DNA of 64,000 nucleotides from Adiantum capillus-veneris (GCA_014529385.2 CM043958.1:88865025-88929024); one strand, 5' to 3'. Numbered from the stretch's first letter, positions 23,796 to 35,498 are shown. Notes: generated from the sequence alone by a model not told the origin. Numbers and translations: made by a program.

Positions 23796-24007
23796 ATCGG
23801 TGGCTTTATGTTTCTATGTCTTGTAACATGCATATGTGAGCATTTGTGTTGCATTGTGATGTGCCAACCAGTGAATATTCCTAATTGGATGAGATTGCCT
23901 GGGTATGTAATTTTAGTACATCAAGACACCCGAGGAAGATCAGTATACGGTCTGGGTGTGATGGCTAATTTTACTACGCCGGAATATCAAGAGTTCCGAT
24001 CTGGACG

Positions 24008-24135
24008 AAAGGAGACGCTAACTCCTTGATCAAAACAGCCGATAGGAGCAACTAACTCCTTGATCAAAAGAGCAGAAAGGAGAACTAACTCCTTGATCAA
24101 AAGAGCAGAAAGGAGAAGCTAACTCCTTAATAAAA
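24008..24135 (+). repeat. Four tandem copies of a 34-36-bp unit
   Basis: CTAACTCCTTGATCAAAA-type units followed by AGAGCAGAAAGGAG repeat four times, the last copy diverged. The repeat lies near the 3' end of the interior of the 21745 element. Confidence 0.9.
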
Positions 24136-24209
24136 AGAGCAAATTGATTGTCCCTCTGAATGACCCTCGGAAATTTTTGAACTAACTTGAGTTGTTTTGC
24201 AGATATGCC

Positions 24210-24247
24210 GTAATCGCGGACGATTACTCTCTTTCAAGAAGGGGAGA
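24210..24247 (+). promoter_or_regulatory. Stem-loop and polypurine tract before the 3' LTR
   Basis: GTAATCG-CGGA-CGATTAC (24210-24227) forms a seven-bp stem. TTTCAAGAAGGGGAGA (24232-24247) is the polypurine tract and abuts the 3' LTR. Confidence 0.85.
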
Positions 24248-25045
24248 TGTGACAAATTGTTGACGTGCCGACCTACTAAAGAACGGAGCTACCGGCCGAG
24301 GGGCCTAAACCCTAAGAAGAACAAGCAACAGAGGAAGTGTCACAGAGTGATGACGTGGTTGCCCGAGTGCAGAAAACCCTAACCCTAATTTCTGCCAGAA
24401 ACCCTAATTCTGAAAACCCTAACTGCTGAAACCCTAATTCTGGAAACCCTAACCCTAAAACCTGCAAACCCTAATTTCTGCAAGAAACCCTAATTGCTGC
24501 AAACCCTAATTCTGAAAACCCTAACCCTAAAACCTGCAACCCTAATTTCTGCCAAAAACCCTAACCCTAACCCTAAGGCAGCAGACAAATTCCGAAAATT
24601 GCGCTGACATGATGACGTGGCAGGCTGTACGGATTTCCGTAAATTGCGCTGGCAGCTTTTGGCATTGCTTTTTGGACCAGAAGTTTTTGAAAACTTTTTA
24701 TGTTTTTTTGGACGAGAAGCTTTTGAGTTTGAAAGCTTTTCATATAAACTGCTTTTCAGGCCAAGGGCCTTTAAATATGAGGCTAGGGCTCATTCTCTGG
24801 CATGCTTCAATACGAAGGTGCAGAGTCTGGAGTACCGGCTTGTACTTTGATGATGCAATATAAAGAAATACCGAAAGGGGCGCCAAGGTTTGGGGCCAAT
24901 ACTCTCTGGGGTGGAATTCCGCCACTCCGTGTCGCGTGTCGTCTTTCTCTCTCTCTCTCTCTCTCTCAGTTCAGTTGTTATTGAAGTGCGAAGAGTTTGT
25001 TCAGTCTGTTCTTTTCTATTGGCACGTGGTGCCCGTCTTGTGACA
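24248..25045 (+). repeat. 3' LTR of the 21745 element
   Basis: This 798-bp copy matches the 5' LTR with roughly a dozen or more substitutions by eye and is 16 bp longer because of one extra CCCTAATTCTGAAAA-type unit. The promoter-like block lies at 24862-24884. Confidence 0.93.
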
Positions 25046-26561
25046 CACAACACTTTCTTCTCATCGAGTCATCGATCATCAATGGAGCCACGTACAAAGG
25101 AGAAGCTACTAGACGAATTGGAGGAGGAGAAGAATAAGAAAGGAGGAATTTAAGGAGATATTTACAACTCAATTTTTGCAAACGAAGTTCAAGAAGGTGT
25201 GCACAGACCAGGCTAAGCTGCCCAGAAAGAGGGAAATGTGCAAGGGTATATTGACCACGCTTGGAATACATATCTCAAGGCTGATCAATATATCAATGTG
25301 AGTGATCACGAAGTTATCCGCAAGTTTGAAGGTGGTCTACATCCACTTTTGAAGCCTCTTATACATGTCTCACGAAAGGAAACTTTGAAGGATTGCATGG
25401 AGTTAGTATTGAATGCAGAAGCTCGTGATATGAAATGGATGCTGAAGAGTTTTTCAACGGATGAAGGTTCATCAAAGAGAGCAAAGATTGACAAGTCTCA
25501 AGGAAAGAAGCCTTCAACGTCTTATAAACCATCAAGTTTAAAAATTAGCCCAAGCAAGAAAGATCGACCGACAACAACCTGTCAAAGGAAGAATTGGAAG
25601 ACGAATCAAGGAAGGAAGGTGTTTTGAATGTGATGGTAGAGGACACACGGCATAGGAGTGCATGAAGAAGAAAGGCAACAAGAAGATTTCAAAGGAGCCA
25701 ACCAAACGGAAGGTTGCTACCATCACTAACATCCAAGTTTCTGAGTGCATTATTGACGCTAAAGTAAGGCAACCATGGAAAGCTTAGAGATCTACCTTTT
25801 GTAGTTATGATTGATTCTGAATCAACTCATAAATTCATCTTTGAAGAAGCAACCGGATATATTGGCCTCACTAATGAAGAAAAAGGTAATTTGACAATAG
25901 TTGACACTCTTTGGACAACAAGCACAAGTGGCATATATGAAGGATCCATTGAGGATTCACATTGGCGGATATTTGGAGCATGTGGACTTTCTTTTAGGTC
26001 CTACATAAATATTCACACTACATTTAGTTTGTATGAATCCTTGGTTATGCCATTTGGTCTAACCAACGCACTAGCTACGTTCAACCAATTGATGGATTGC
26101 TTTTTTGTCCTCATAAAAAGTTTTTTGGAACTTTCTTTGATGACATCATCATGTTCTTATCCAATGAAGAAGAGCATGAGAAGCATTTGGCGATTGTGTT
26201 TCAAGACTTTTGGACTCACTTCTATTAGTTTGTATGAATTCTTGGTTATGCCAGTCAACCGATTGATGGATTGCATTTTTGTCCTCATAATTTTTTTTTT
26301 GGAACTTTCTTTGATGAAATCATTATCTTCTTATCCAATGAAGAAGAGCATGAGAAGAAAATTTGGTGATTGTGTTTCCATTTTGGACTCACAAACTTTA
26401 TTTGCATGAAATAAAGTATTTTTGATACATCATCTATGATTTGAGTAGGTGTAAGGATCATGGATCTTGCCAAAGTTGAAGTCATCATGGACAACTCGGA
26501 AGGATGTTTATGAAGTAAGAAGTTTTCTTGGATTTTGTTCTTACTACAGGCAATACAATCG
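25046..26561 (+). pseudogene. Element L gag C-terminus, protease and part of RT
   Basis: The frame at 25238-25627 reads as a gag C-terminal half (FEGGLHPLLKPLIHVSRKE, then LVLNAEARDMKWML). A CFECDGRGHTA-EC zinc knuckle lies near 25620-25662, shifted in frame and holding a stop. The protease block near 25807 reads IDSESTHKFI, with Glu where the active-site Gly of D-S/T-G should be. The first half of RT is absent; sequence resumes at YESLVMPFGLTNALATFNQL. The following FFDD-containing block is present twice in tandem (26026-26226 and 26227-26400). The piece ends at the AATCG insertion site in the segment expected to encode the SFLGFCSYYRR motif. Confidence 0.85.
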
Positions 26562-27766
26562 TGTAAGGTGCAGCGGAAGTGAACGTTGAGCTTTGCTCAA
26601 GATGAGTGCTCCGAACTGTGCTCAAGGGTTCCTTTTACTTACGGAAGGGAGAGCCTTTCGTTCCTTTAGTGAGAGAGTGCAAATGATCACAAACAAAATG
26701 GTAAACACTGTGAATGAAGGTGTTGAGATTGAGAGATAGAGAGAGAAGAATATGACACCAGAATATTGTCAAACCCTCCTCCAAAGGCCCCACTCTCTAT
26801 GGCGAGAGCGGTCTACTATTGATTGCACAAATCTCTACAATGGTCTGAATGCAATGGTCTTGCCGATGATGTCGACGACGATGAGGACGACGACGAGACG
26901 CCGGGCTGAAAACTGAAAACGCTAAGGGCTGAAATTTGCAAATCTTGTATCTGCTGAATTCTGACTCTATGTCGGTGACGACGGCGATGACGACGATGCG
27001 CTGAAAAACGCAAATGCTGAAATCTGCGAATAGCGGGCTGAATCTGCAAACGCTGGCTGATCTGACCGTGTGGCAAGGATCTGCAGCGGGAAGGTGAGAT
27101 CTGCGAGGTTCGGGACTTAATCTGCGGTGTCTTAAGTGCTGAAAACTGAAAACGTTGATGTTGTGGGCTGAACTGTCGCCAAGGAACTGCAAAACGCTAG
27201 ATGATCTGCAACTCCAAAAACGCTAGGGCTGATGCCATATCTGCTGCAAAAACGCTATTGATTCTGTTGTCGCCAGGCTGATCTGCAACTTGCAAAACGC
27301 TGGGGCTGATCTGCATATGAAGAAAAACACTGGTCTTCGGTGGCTGAAAACGCTAGGTTGCCTGCCGGGGAGTCTTGTTGAGAAGGTGCACTGTTGGACA
27401 CTCGGTCCCTGCTGCCTCTTCTGCCAGAAAGTGCTAGCGCTAGGTTTTCTTATATATCGCCTGAGTCAAATTGCCCTACCCAGTTTCCCAACAAACTCAC
27501 TTTTTAATAATAAGTGAAAAATGGCTAAAATAGGGAATATAGGTCCATGCACTGTAAAAATGCTCCTGATGGGTTCTGATGGTAATTTGATGATCATGCT
27601 ATGTGCAACCAGAGGATATGCATCTACTCTAAGTGCTTGGATATGCACGGTTTGCGGACAGACTCACAAAAGTGCCAGAACACTTCCTAAGCTAGGCTAA
27701 CTAAATTGAACCATAGTCATTAAGTAGCTTGTCCACGTACTCATAGGGTTAGATGTGCACGTGACA
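26562..27766 (-). repeat. 3' LTR of element B
   Basis: It is 1205 bp, TGTCACGTGCACATC to CTTACA on the minus strand. It aligns end to end with 31200-32403 and partially with 51889-52261. GCTGAAAACGCTA/GCTGAT-CTGCAA motifs recur many times inside it, so it is itself internally repetitive. Confidence 0.94.
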
Positions 27767-27798
27767 TCCCCTCCTTTTCAAAGTGAGGTACTAGTACC
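27767..27798 (-). promoter_or_regulatory. Polypurine tract and 12-bp palindrome
   Basis: On the minus strand AAAAGGAGGGGA abuts the 3' LTR. GGTACTAGTACC (27787-27798), a perfect palindrome, lies just upstream, where other families carry a stem-loop. Confidence 0.8.
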
Positions 27799-28324
27799 GA
27801 ACTGTATGGCGTCCAGGGAGATCGCCAACAGCGTCTGGATGAATCCTAATCCTGGGAAGGACTCTTCGCCGGCCCACTCTGATGTGTGGGTCGTGCGATA
27901 CTTGAGCTTCAGAAAGGTCTACAATGCTTGCTTCTTTGGGCTGCGGTGAAAGCGACAAAAGTCATATGTGGCTCCTTCAATGCTTCAACTTCGTCTACAG
28001 TCATGCGTCTACCTTCTTCAAGAATCTCCTAGGATAAAATTCCTGAAACCACTTTCAACACAAAAACATGAACATACCCATTCCATTTAAAGTGACTGGA
28101 AAAAAACTATTCTTTCAAAAAAACTGTGCATGCAATGTAGATGAACAAAGTGACGGAGTGCCAAACCGTTCATCAAACACACGCAAACCGTGAGATCGAA
28201 TCTTGACTTTCTGATTTAAATCTATCAACTGTGGCAAATCACAATGGAAATGCCGATGCTTGATACTCAATCCTTCTTGTGCTCTTTTGGATACTGTGTC
28301 ATGCCAAGGAAGAGACATGGAATG

Positions 28325-30747
28325 TTAATTCCTTGGGTGCAAACATTTCATCTTTTCATGAGTAATCCGCATACATCCGTGCTCATTCATGAGTGAATCG
28401 TGTTCATCGTACCATATGGCATGCCTATGAAAAGGGATCACATAAGGATGGCGACTAAAATACAGGAAACCATCACGAATGAAACACTCGAACAATGCGT
28501 GCTGACTAATCATGCGCACACATAATACTTCCTTTGTGGGGGTTCTTTGGACCTTGACTCGAGAGCCAAGATCGGTTCTTCGTGATTGATTGAATCTGCA
28601 ATGAGGAGACAAAGTATCAACTAAACCATCATCCTTGTGAACAATCACATGCAAATCATCATGTTTGTGAATAATCACATCTTTATCATGCAAACCATGT
28701 GTGTCGTGCTTTGGAGAAGACAAGACTAAGAGAGTCTCCTTCTCCTGATTCTTTTCAATCTTCGCCTGCACATTAGAAATGAGAGATGAAGAATGAACAA
28801 CTTGCTCCCCACGAATGACAATGGGAGAGTCACTCTTGGCATTGAAAGTGAAAGTATTAGCTGCCCAATCAATGAGAGGGCTATGCTCACGAAACCATCG
28901 AATGCCTAAAAGCATATCACATCCTGAAAGAGGAGAGACTACAAATTTTCTGCGGAAGGACGCTTGTTGAGCAGTGAACAAAACATCAAGGCACTCTTGC
29001 GTGACGAGAGAGTCCATACCGGGAGCAAAGCCCAACACCTTGAAAGGAGATGTCTTGCTAACCTCCAAGCGGGCTCTTTCGACAAGAGAGTCACTAATCA
29101 CATCATGCATACTGCCTGGGTCGAACAATATGACAAAACGAATACCCTTCACATGACCATAACACTTAATGAGAGACTCATCAATGGGAGGATCATGAGA
29201 AACTTGGGTCACACTCCTGTTCTCATTTATTGTATTGATAAATGATGTGGGTTTTGTGGGTTCTTTAGATTCATTAGAGTCAAGCTTAGGACATGTTCTT
29301 TTTATGTGACCCTTGATGTGACAATGATAACATTGACCTTCCTTAGAATAAATGCTTTGTTCTTCCGACGTGATGTATCCTCCTAAAATTCCTTGTTCTA
29401 CCTTTTCATATGGAGTGAGCTTAGGTTTAGCAATTGTGTTAGCTTTACCCTTAGGTTCATTTGGAGAGTTCTTTTCTGAGAGACTAGGGGAAGATTGGTT
29501 AGAAGAGTTACCATTCTTATCGTTTCTTACCATTCTGAGGATTCTGGGAGGTACTTTGAGACGACTTGTTCTCCTTAGGCTTTCCCTTGTTGTGCTTCAT
29601 CTCTTGGGAGAGAGCAATTGCTACCGCCTTGTTGAGATCCGCGAGGTCGAAGACTTCTACATCAAACTTGATATATTCGTCCAACCCAAAAGGAAAGCCT
29701 CTTTGCGCTCATCATTAGTTTTGCGTAATTGGGTGCCGAGCTGCAAAACACGGTTAGAAAAAGACATGATTGGCATACCATTCTGCTTGAGATTGCGCCA
29801 ATCTTCTTTCAACCGTGCTAGGTACTGAGGAGGCATAAACCGCGCATTGAGCTTGTCTTGGAAGTCTGCCCAATTGAAGGAAAAGGGCGCGTCTCCGTCG
29901 GCTTCCTCTAGGTGCACGACCAAGTGTGCCTCTTGCCATGCGTGGTACCAATTAATGGCATCACCGGCAAGGTACATGGATGCCGTTAAAACCTTGCTAT
30001 TCCCCGTCTTCTTAGTTGTCGCAAAATAAGCATTAAATTGATGCAACCAAGAGGGAATAACACTAGCATCCATCTTATCGTCATACTTACTGAATGTGAT
30101 CTTCTCAGTGACGGGGTTGTTGGAGTTTGAGCCTCTGCTACTTGATGAACTACCAACATCTTTGACCGGCTCAGGCTTCGAGGTAAGTACCTGTAGGACC
30201 AACTCTTGTATGCATTGATCCCTCTGCGCCTCACACTCTAACTCCAATGTCGCTCGTCTGTCTTCGGCCGCTATTCGTTGTGCTTCGCGTGCTTGCTTAG
30301 GCTCCAACTCAATAGCTGCCTTTCTTTCTTCGGCTGCCAAGCGCGCTTGCTCACACTCACGCTTCAAGGCTGCCCTTTTCTCTTCGGCCGCCAAGCGCGC
30401 TTGCTCGCGCTCACGCTCCAAGGGTAACCTTTGCTCTTCGGCTGCCAAGCGCGCTTGCAAGCGCTCACGCTCCAAGTCGGCCTTTCTTTCTTCTTTTCTT
30501 TCTTCGCGTTCGCGATCCAATTCTGCTTTTCTTTCTTCGCGCTCACGCTCCAAGGCAGCGCATTGCGCTTCTTGTTGTAACATCATGTCCATCATCGTCT
30601 TGACCAAAGCCTCCATAGGATTTGGTGCAATCCTTGGCATAGATGGGGAGGGTCAGAAAAACCTTCTGGTGGGGAAAATTCTTCTTTGCCACTTCCATGC
30701 TCATCACCTCCATGCGAAGTATCCATTCCGCTTCGGGTGATGACCAT
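28325..30747 (-). pseudogene. Element B gag-protease polyprotein
   Basis: On the minus strand the likely start is ATG 30747 (MVITRSGMDTSHGG), a common gypsy gag opening. A frameshift near 30655 leads into a 327-codon frame (30640-29657). Residues about 20-150 of that frame are an Arg/Glu/Ala-rich coiled coil built of repeated EREREQARLAAEE-like units. The capsid domain follows (WLHQFNAYFATTKKTG, INWYHAWQEAH, FQDKLNARFMPPQYL). Further frameshifts occur near 29690 and 29530. The next 402 codons (29533-28325) hold a CYHCHIKGHIKRTC zinc knuckle and a protease domain with FDPGSMHDVISD, DPG replacing the usual D-T/S-G, and GCDMLLGIRWFREHSPLIDW. The frame ends without RT. Confidence 0.88.
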
Positions 30748-30756
30748 ACACTGAAG

Positions 30757-30852
30757 TCTTGGGTTCTTAAGTTCATGAGGAACTTGGGTTCTTGAGGGTC
30801 TTGGGTTCTTGGGTTCTTAAGTCCTTGAGTTCTTGAGTTCTTGAGGTTCTTC
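30757..30852 (-). repeat. Short tandem repeat in the leader of element B
   Basis: Plus-strand units of CTTGGGTTCTT and TTGAGTTCTTGAG recur about seven times just upstream of gag. Confidence 0.85.
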
Positions 30853-31186
30853 TTTCGCTTGCAATCTGTGTTAGAGAAGGATCTTCTCTTACCCGAGCTC
30901 TACTCTTTCCTGCGGGCGCACCCCTTGGTGGCCTTGCGCTCACACCAAGGTTGCTTTTTCCTACCTCACGTCGATTGACTGGCCGCTAAGTGCACGGTCC
31001 GCTCTTAATGAGTGAAAAAAGAAACAAGGGGAGGCTGGACAAGCCCTTCTTTCTTGGGTTTCCTGTCACTCTTCAAAAACACGAATAGGAATCGACAAGC
31101 CCAAGAGGACTTGGGTTACGTGCGACCGCAACAAGCAAAAAAAATTCTTGTGGTTCTTTCCTTGAGTGATACAGAACACTGCCAAA

Positions 31187-31198
31187 GCACTGATACCA
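31187..31198 (-). promoter_or_regulatory. Primer binding site of element B
   Basis: Minus strand TGGTATCAGTGC, initiator tRNA-Met type with one mismatch, lies one base inside the 5' LTR. Confidence 0.9.
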
Positions 31199-31199
31199 A

Positions 31200-32403
31200 T
31201 GTAAGGTGCAGTGGAAGTGAATGTTGAACTTTGCTCAAGATGAGTGCTCCGAACTGTGCTCAAGGGTTCGTTTTACTTACGGAAGGGAGAGCCTTCTGTT
31301 CCTTTAGTGAGAGAGTGCAAATGATCACAAACAAAGTGGTAAACACTATGAATAAAGGTGCTGAGATTGAGAGATAGGGAGAGAAGAATACGACACCAGA
31401 GTGTTGTCAAACCCTCCTCCAAAGGCCCCACTCTCTATGGCGAGAGCGGTCTACTATTGATTGCACAAATCTCTACAATGGTCTGAATGCAATGGTCTTG
31501 TCGACGATGTCGACGACGACGAGATGCCGGGCTGAAAATTGAAAACGCTAAGGGCTGAAATTTGCAAATCTTGTATCTGCTGAATTTTGACTCTATGTCG
31601 GTGACGACGGCGATGACGACGACGTGACAACGATGCGCTGAAAAACGCAAATGCTGAAATCTGCGAATGGCGGGCTGAATCTGCAAACGTTGGCTGATCT
31701 GACCGTGTGGCAAGGATATGCTCTGGGAAGGTGAGATCTGCGAGGTTCAGGCTTGATCTGCGGTGTCTTAAGTGCTGAAAACTGAAAACTTTGATGTTGT
31801 GGGCTGGGCTGTTGCCAAGGAAATGCAAAACTCTAGATGATCTGCAGACTGCAACTCCAAAAATGCTAGGGCTGATGGGACATCTGCTGCAAAAACGCTA
31901 TTGATTCTGCTGTCTCCAGGCTGATCTGCAAGTTGCAAAACGCTGGGGCTGATCTGCATCTGAAGAAAAACGCTGGTCTTCGGTGGCTGAAAACGCTAGG
32001 TTGCCTGCCGGGGAGTCTTGTTGAGAAGGTGCAGTGTTGGACACTCGGTCCTTGCTGCCTCTTCTGCCAGAAAGTGCTAATGCTAGGTTTTCTTATATCG
32101 CCTGAGTCAAATTGCCCTACCCAGTTTCCCAACAAAGTCACTTATTAATAATAAGTGAAAACTGGCTAAAATAGGGAAAATAGATCCGTGCACTGTAAAA
32201 ATGCTCTTGATGGGTTCTGATTGTACTTTGATGATCATGTTGTGTGCAACCAGAGGATATGCCTCCTCTAAGTGCCTAGACATGCACGGTCTGCGAACAC
32301 TCACAAAAGTGCCAGAACACTTCCTAAGCTAGGCTAACTGAACTGAACCCTAGTCATGAAGTAGCTTGTACACGTACACATAGGGTTAGATGTGCACGTG
32401 ACA
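31200..32403 (-). repeat. 5' LTR of element B
   Basis: A 1204-bp partner of 26562-27766 with the same ends. Many scattered substitutions and small indels separate the two, so the insertion is not recent. Confidence 0.94.
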
Positions 32404-34020
32404 AATCGCTACTTTGCACACACTACAACACCTTTGCATGACTCGTGCAAAAAAAGAGCTATCTTATGTGGACACAGAAGAAAGAGTGAGCCTTCCAATG
32501 TTCGAAGGAAGAAGCTAGCAGGAATATTGTTCTTTATCCTCCCGATTTGAACAAAGATTTTGTAGTAAATTGTGATGTTTCAGATGTAGACATTGGTGTT
32601 GCCTTGGTGTCAGATGGAAGATCGATTGCCTTGCGAGAGTCGGAAGTTGTGGGATGGAGAGAAGGACTACTCCACCTACCAAAAGGAATTGCTTGCTGTG
32701 GTTCATGCATTAATCATGTGGAAAGTACTATTTTTTGGGCACTAAATTTGTGCTCAAAACCTATCACCAAAGTTTGAAGTATTTTCTCACAAAGAAGAAA
32801 GTTGTGGGGTGGAGAGAAGAACTACTCCGCCTTCCAGACGAAATTGCTTGCTGTGGTTCATGCATTAACCTATGGAAGCACTATCTTTAGGGCACTACAT
32901 CTGTGGTCTAAATCGATCTTCAAAGCTTGAAGTATTTCCTCACATAGAAGAAGCTGTCACCTATGCAAAGCGGTGGACACATTTCTTGTCCATGTTTACT
33001 CTTGAAAACATGAAGGGTAAAGACAACATGGTGGTCGATGCTTTGTCAAGGAGACCTTAAATTGGAGCCATCACCATCAGATATGACTTCACAACCATGC
33101 GTGATTTATACAACAAAGATGAAGACTTGTTCACGTATGGTAGTGTTGGCCTTACTCAAATAAGAGAAGGTTTCTTGATGATGGAGGATTAGCTTTGTGC
33201 TGTAAAGCAATTAAGGCACTGAGTTATAGAGGAATGTCACGTGCCTCCATTTTATTCTTCTAACCACACAAATGGTCGAGAGATTTCTATTTGCCAATCT
33301 TGCGGAAGGACATTGACGCATTTGTTTGACAATGCATCACATGTTAGAAGGTAAAGTTTAACTGAGGAAAGTCACAAGGCTTGCTATAGCCATTGGCTAC
33401 GGACCATTGTGGATAGGCTTAGCAAGATGACACACTTCATTCCAGTGAAGAAGACAACGGGAGCAAAGCAAATGGCGACCGTTTATCTCTCCCTAGTATT
33501 CAAGCACCATTGACTTCCCAAGTCTATTGTAGGGGATAAGGATTCGATAATCCCGAGCCTATTTTGGAGAGCCCTCTTTGGGAATGTCAGCATTAAGTTG
33601 AATTTCTCTTCTTATCATCCTCAAACTGATGGACAAAGTGAAAATGTCAAGCTTCAAATCTTGGATTTGTTGAAGTGCTTTTGTGCTGAGCAGACGACCA
33701 CTTGGAAAAAGTTTCTACCTCTTTAAGACTTTGCATACAACAAAAGTGTACATTCTTCTACAGGAAAAGAACATTTTGAAGTGATCTATGGCAACCACAT
33801 TAATTGCCTATTATGCAAACCAAAGAACAAATCTTTGCAGCAGATAGGATTTTTGAAGATATGGACCGGATGCTAACTTAAGTGCATCAAGCCATAGCAA
33901 AGTCTGAAGCTAAGTAAAAGAAAGCTGCCGACAAGCGAAGATGAGAAGTTGTTGAGGAGGAACTGCAGGTACTCTATATAATCAAGAAGCGCCATCTTGT
34001 CCTGTCTGTTCGGGAAAGGA
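32404..34020 (+). pseudogene. Element L RNase H and integrase
   Basis: This continues the Ty3 pol interrupted at 26561. The RNase H start reads LYPPDLNKDFVVNCDVSDVD with DIGVALV. A 157-bp stretch around the CWYWRE-like VVGWREGLLHLPKGIACCGS region is duplicated in tandem (32642-32800 and 32801-32955). Then come ENMKGKDNMVVDALSRRP and an integrase core (VDRLSKMTHFIPVKK; YHPQTDGQSENVKL; FAYNKSVHSSTGK). The VSDRD motif is altered to VGDKDS. Several stops are present. No chromodomain is seen before sequence is lost around 34020. Confidence 0.88.
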
Positions 34021-34052
34021 TTTGTGTGCTCTCATAAGAGCAAATGCCTGAA

Positions 34053-34064
34053 GCTTTGATACCA
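34053..34064 (-). promoter_or_regulatory. Primer binding site of LTR J
   Basis: Minus strand TGGTATCAAAGC lies one base inside LTR J. Fewer than about 45 bases of internal sequence remain before element L debris begins. Confidence 0.85.
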
Positions 34065-34065
34065 T

Positions 34066-34708
<643 letters not shown>

Positions 34709-35065
34709 AGTAGGAACAAAGCCGAGAGTTGAGCAAGAAGGGAGAGGAGCATAGAATATCAGCCCGCTCCTCACATTAGTCAATCACAAAGTAGAATTGC
34801 CGAGTAGTCCACGTTGCGATCGTGCTACAAAGCTGATCAATAGAAGTGGCTTCCTAGGCTCACTGCTGAAGGCCCTTGGTTGAAAAGCAATAGATACGAA
34901 AAGCTAGCGCTATTTGAAAAGCAAGTGCTAAAACGTTGGCGTCCCAAAAAGCTCACACTTGTAAAATCTACCATGCCAATAGTTGTACCGACAACCCTTA
35001 ATTTCCGTTGCAAATTACGAAAGCCACGTCATTAAGCCATATGATGTGCCTTGTTATCGTCTAGC

Positions 35066-35106
<41 letters not shown>

Positions 35107-35146
35107 CTCTTATGCCCGCTAATATGCCACATCATCACTTGTGACA
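34709..35146 (-). repeat. 3' LTR of old Ty3 element H (partial)
   Basis: It begins on the minus strand with TGTCACAAGTGATG at 35146, next to a PPT, and resembles LTR J through GGCCCTTGG and AAAAGC-rich segments. It holds a CT run at 35069-35100. Its other end, next to LTR J, is not defined and seems truncated. Confidence 0.65.
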
Positions 35147-35193
35147 TATATCCCCCCCCCCCCCCCCCAATAAGAGTAATCGTCCTCGATTAT
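35147..35193 (-). promoter_or_regulatory. Polypurine tract (G17) and stem-loop of element H
   Basis: Seventeen C on the plus strand (35152-35168) make a G17 polypurine tract on the coding strand. Upstream of it GTAATCG/CGATTAT around TCCT (35176-35193) is the degenerate version of the stem seen in elements C and E. Confidence 0.75.
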
Positions 35194-35498
35194 GCGTGCA
35201 AAACATGCAATGGACACTAAACTAGCTCAATCACTTTCCTCGTTGAGATCTTGACATGAACCGTGATCATTTTGACTTTAGCCATCACATCGAGACTGCA
35301 CTGATCACTCATGGATGAACTAAATCTTGTCACTCTAGATTCACATTAACAAGAGAAAATGCTGCAACGTTTTATCTTTCACACATACTCAAACAAAACA
35401 ACAATTGTAAGAGTACATGATCATCCAGTTATTAAGGAATTCCAAACCATAGTCCCACAAATTATGGCTAACTTTCTATATACATATCATAAAGTCAC
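35194..35498 (-). other. 3'UTR of element H up to the insertion site of C
   Basis: This non-coding stretch ends at GTCAC, the site duplicated by element C. The element H sequence resumes at 42003. Confidence 0.6.

Larger units (their letters stand above)
21745..25045 (+). mobile_element. Non-coding LTR retrotransposon (LARD-like), 3301 bp
   Basis: Two LTRs (21745-22526 and 24248-25045) flank 1721 bp of internal DNA. CACAA directly precedes and follows the element (21740-21744, 25046-25050), so it is a complete insertion. It has a perfect initiator tRNA-Met PBS and a polypurine tract but no gag or pol. The frame at 22775-23035 (start MQEKDPDLFQ) has no recognised domain. Much of the interior is short tandem and inverted repeats. 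It must depend on another element's proteins. The LTR promoter block and the stem-loop beside the PPT match the chromoviruses C and E, which makes that lineage the likely helper (inference). Confidence 0.9.
26562..32403 (-). mobile_element. LTR element B: gag/protease only, non-autonomous
   Basis: LTRs at 26562-27766 (3') and 31200-32403 (5') flank 3433 bp. AATCG stands on both sides (26557-26561, 32404-32408). A tRNA-Met-type PBS adjoins the 5' LTR and a polypurine tract adjoins the 3' LTR. The interior codes only for a gag with coiled coil, a zinc knuckle and a retropepsin-like protease domain (30747-28325). No RT, RNase H or integrase is present. The 560 bp between protease and PPT (27767-28324) contain nothing recognisable. 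The element could supply gag but needs pol in trans. Confidence 0.92.
20491..34020 (+). mobile_element. Old Ty3/gypsy element L, split by three nested insertions
   Basis: Plus-strand Ty3 pieces occur in gag-protease-RT-RNase H-integrase order at 20555-20619, 21328-21744, 25046-26561 and 32404-34020. Between them sit a TIR element (20620-21317), an LTR element with CACAA target duplication (21745-25045) and an LTR element with AATCG target duplication (26562-32403). Joining across 26561/32404 falls inside the RT/RNase H connection of one reading direction, which supports a single host element. No 3' LTR is seen; the right end is lost before LTR J. Coding parts are heavily decayed. Confidence 0.82.

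Noticed and set aside
29530-29690. Programmed ribosomal frameshift in element B gag
   Set aside because: The two shifts lie inside gag, no slippery site with downstream structure is apparent, and other indels in the element are plainly random.
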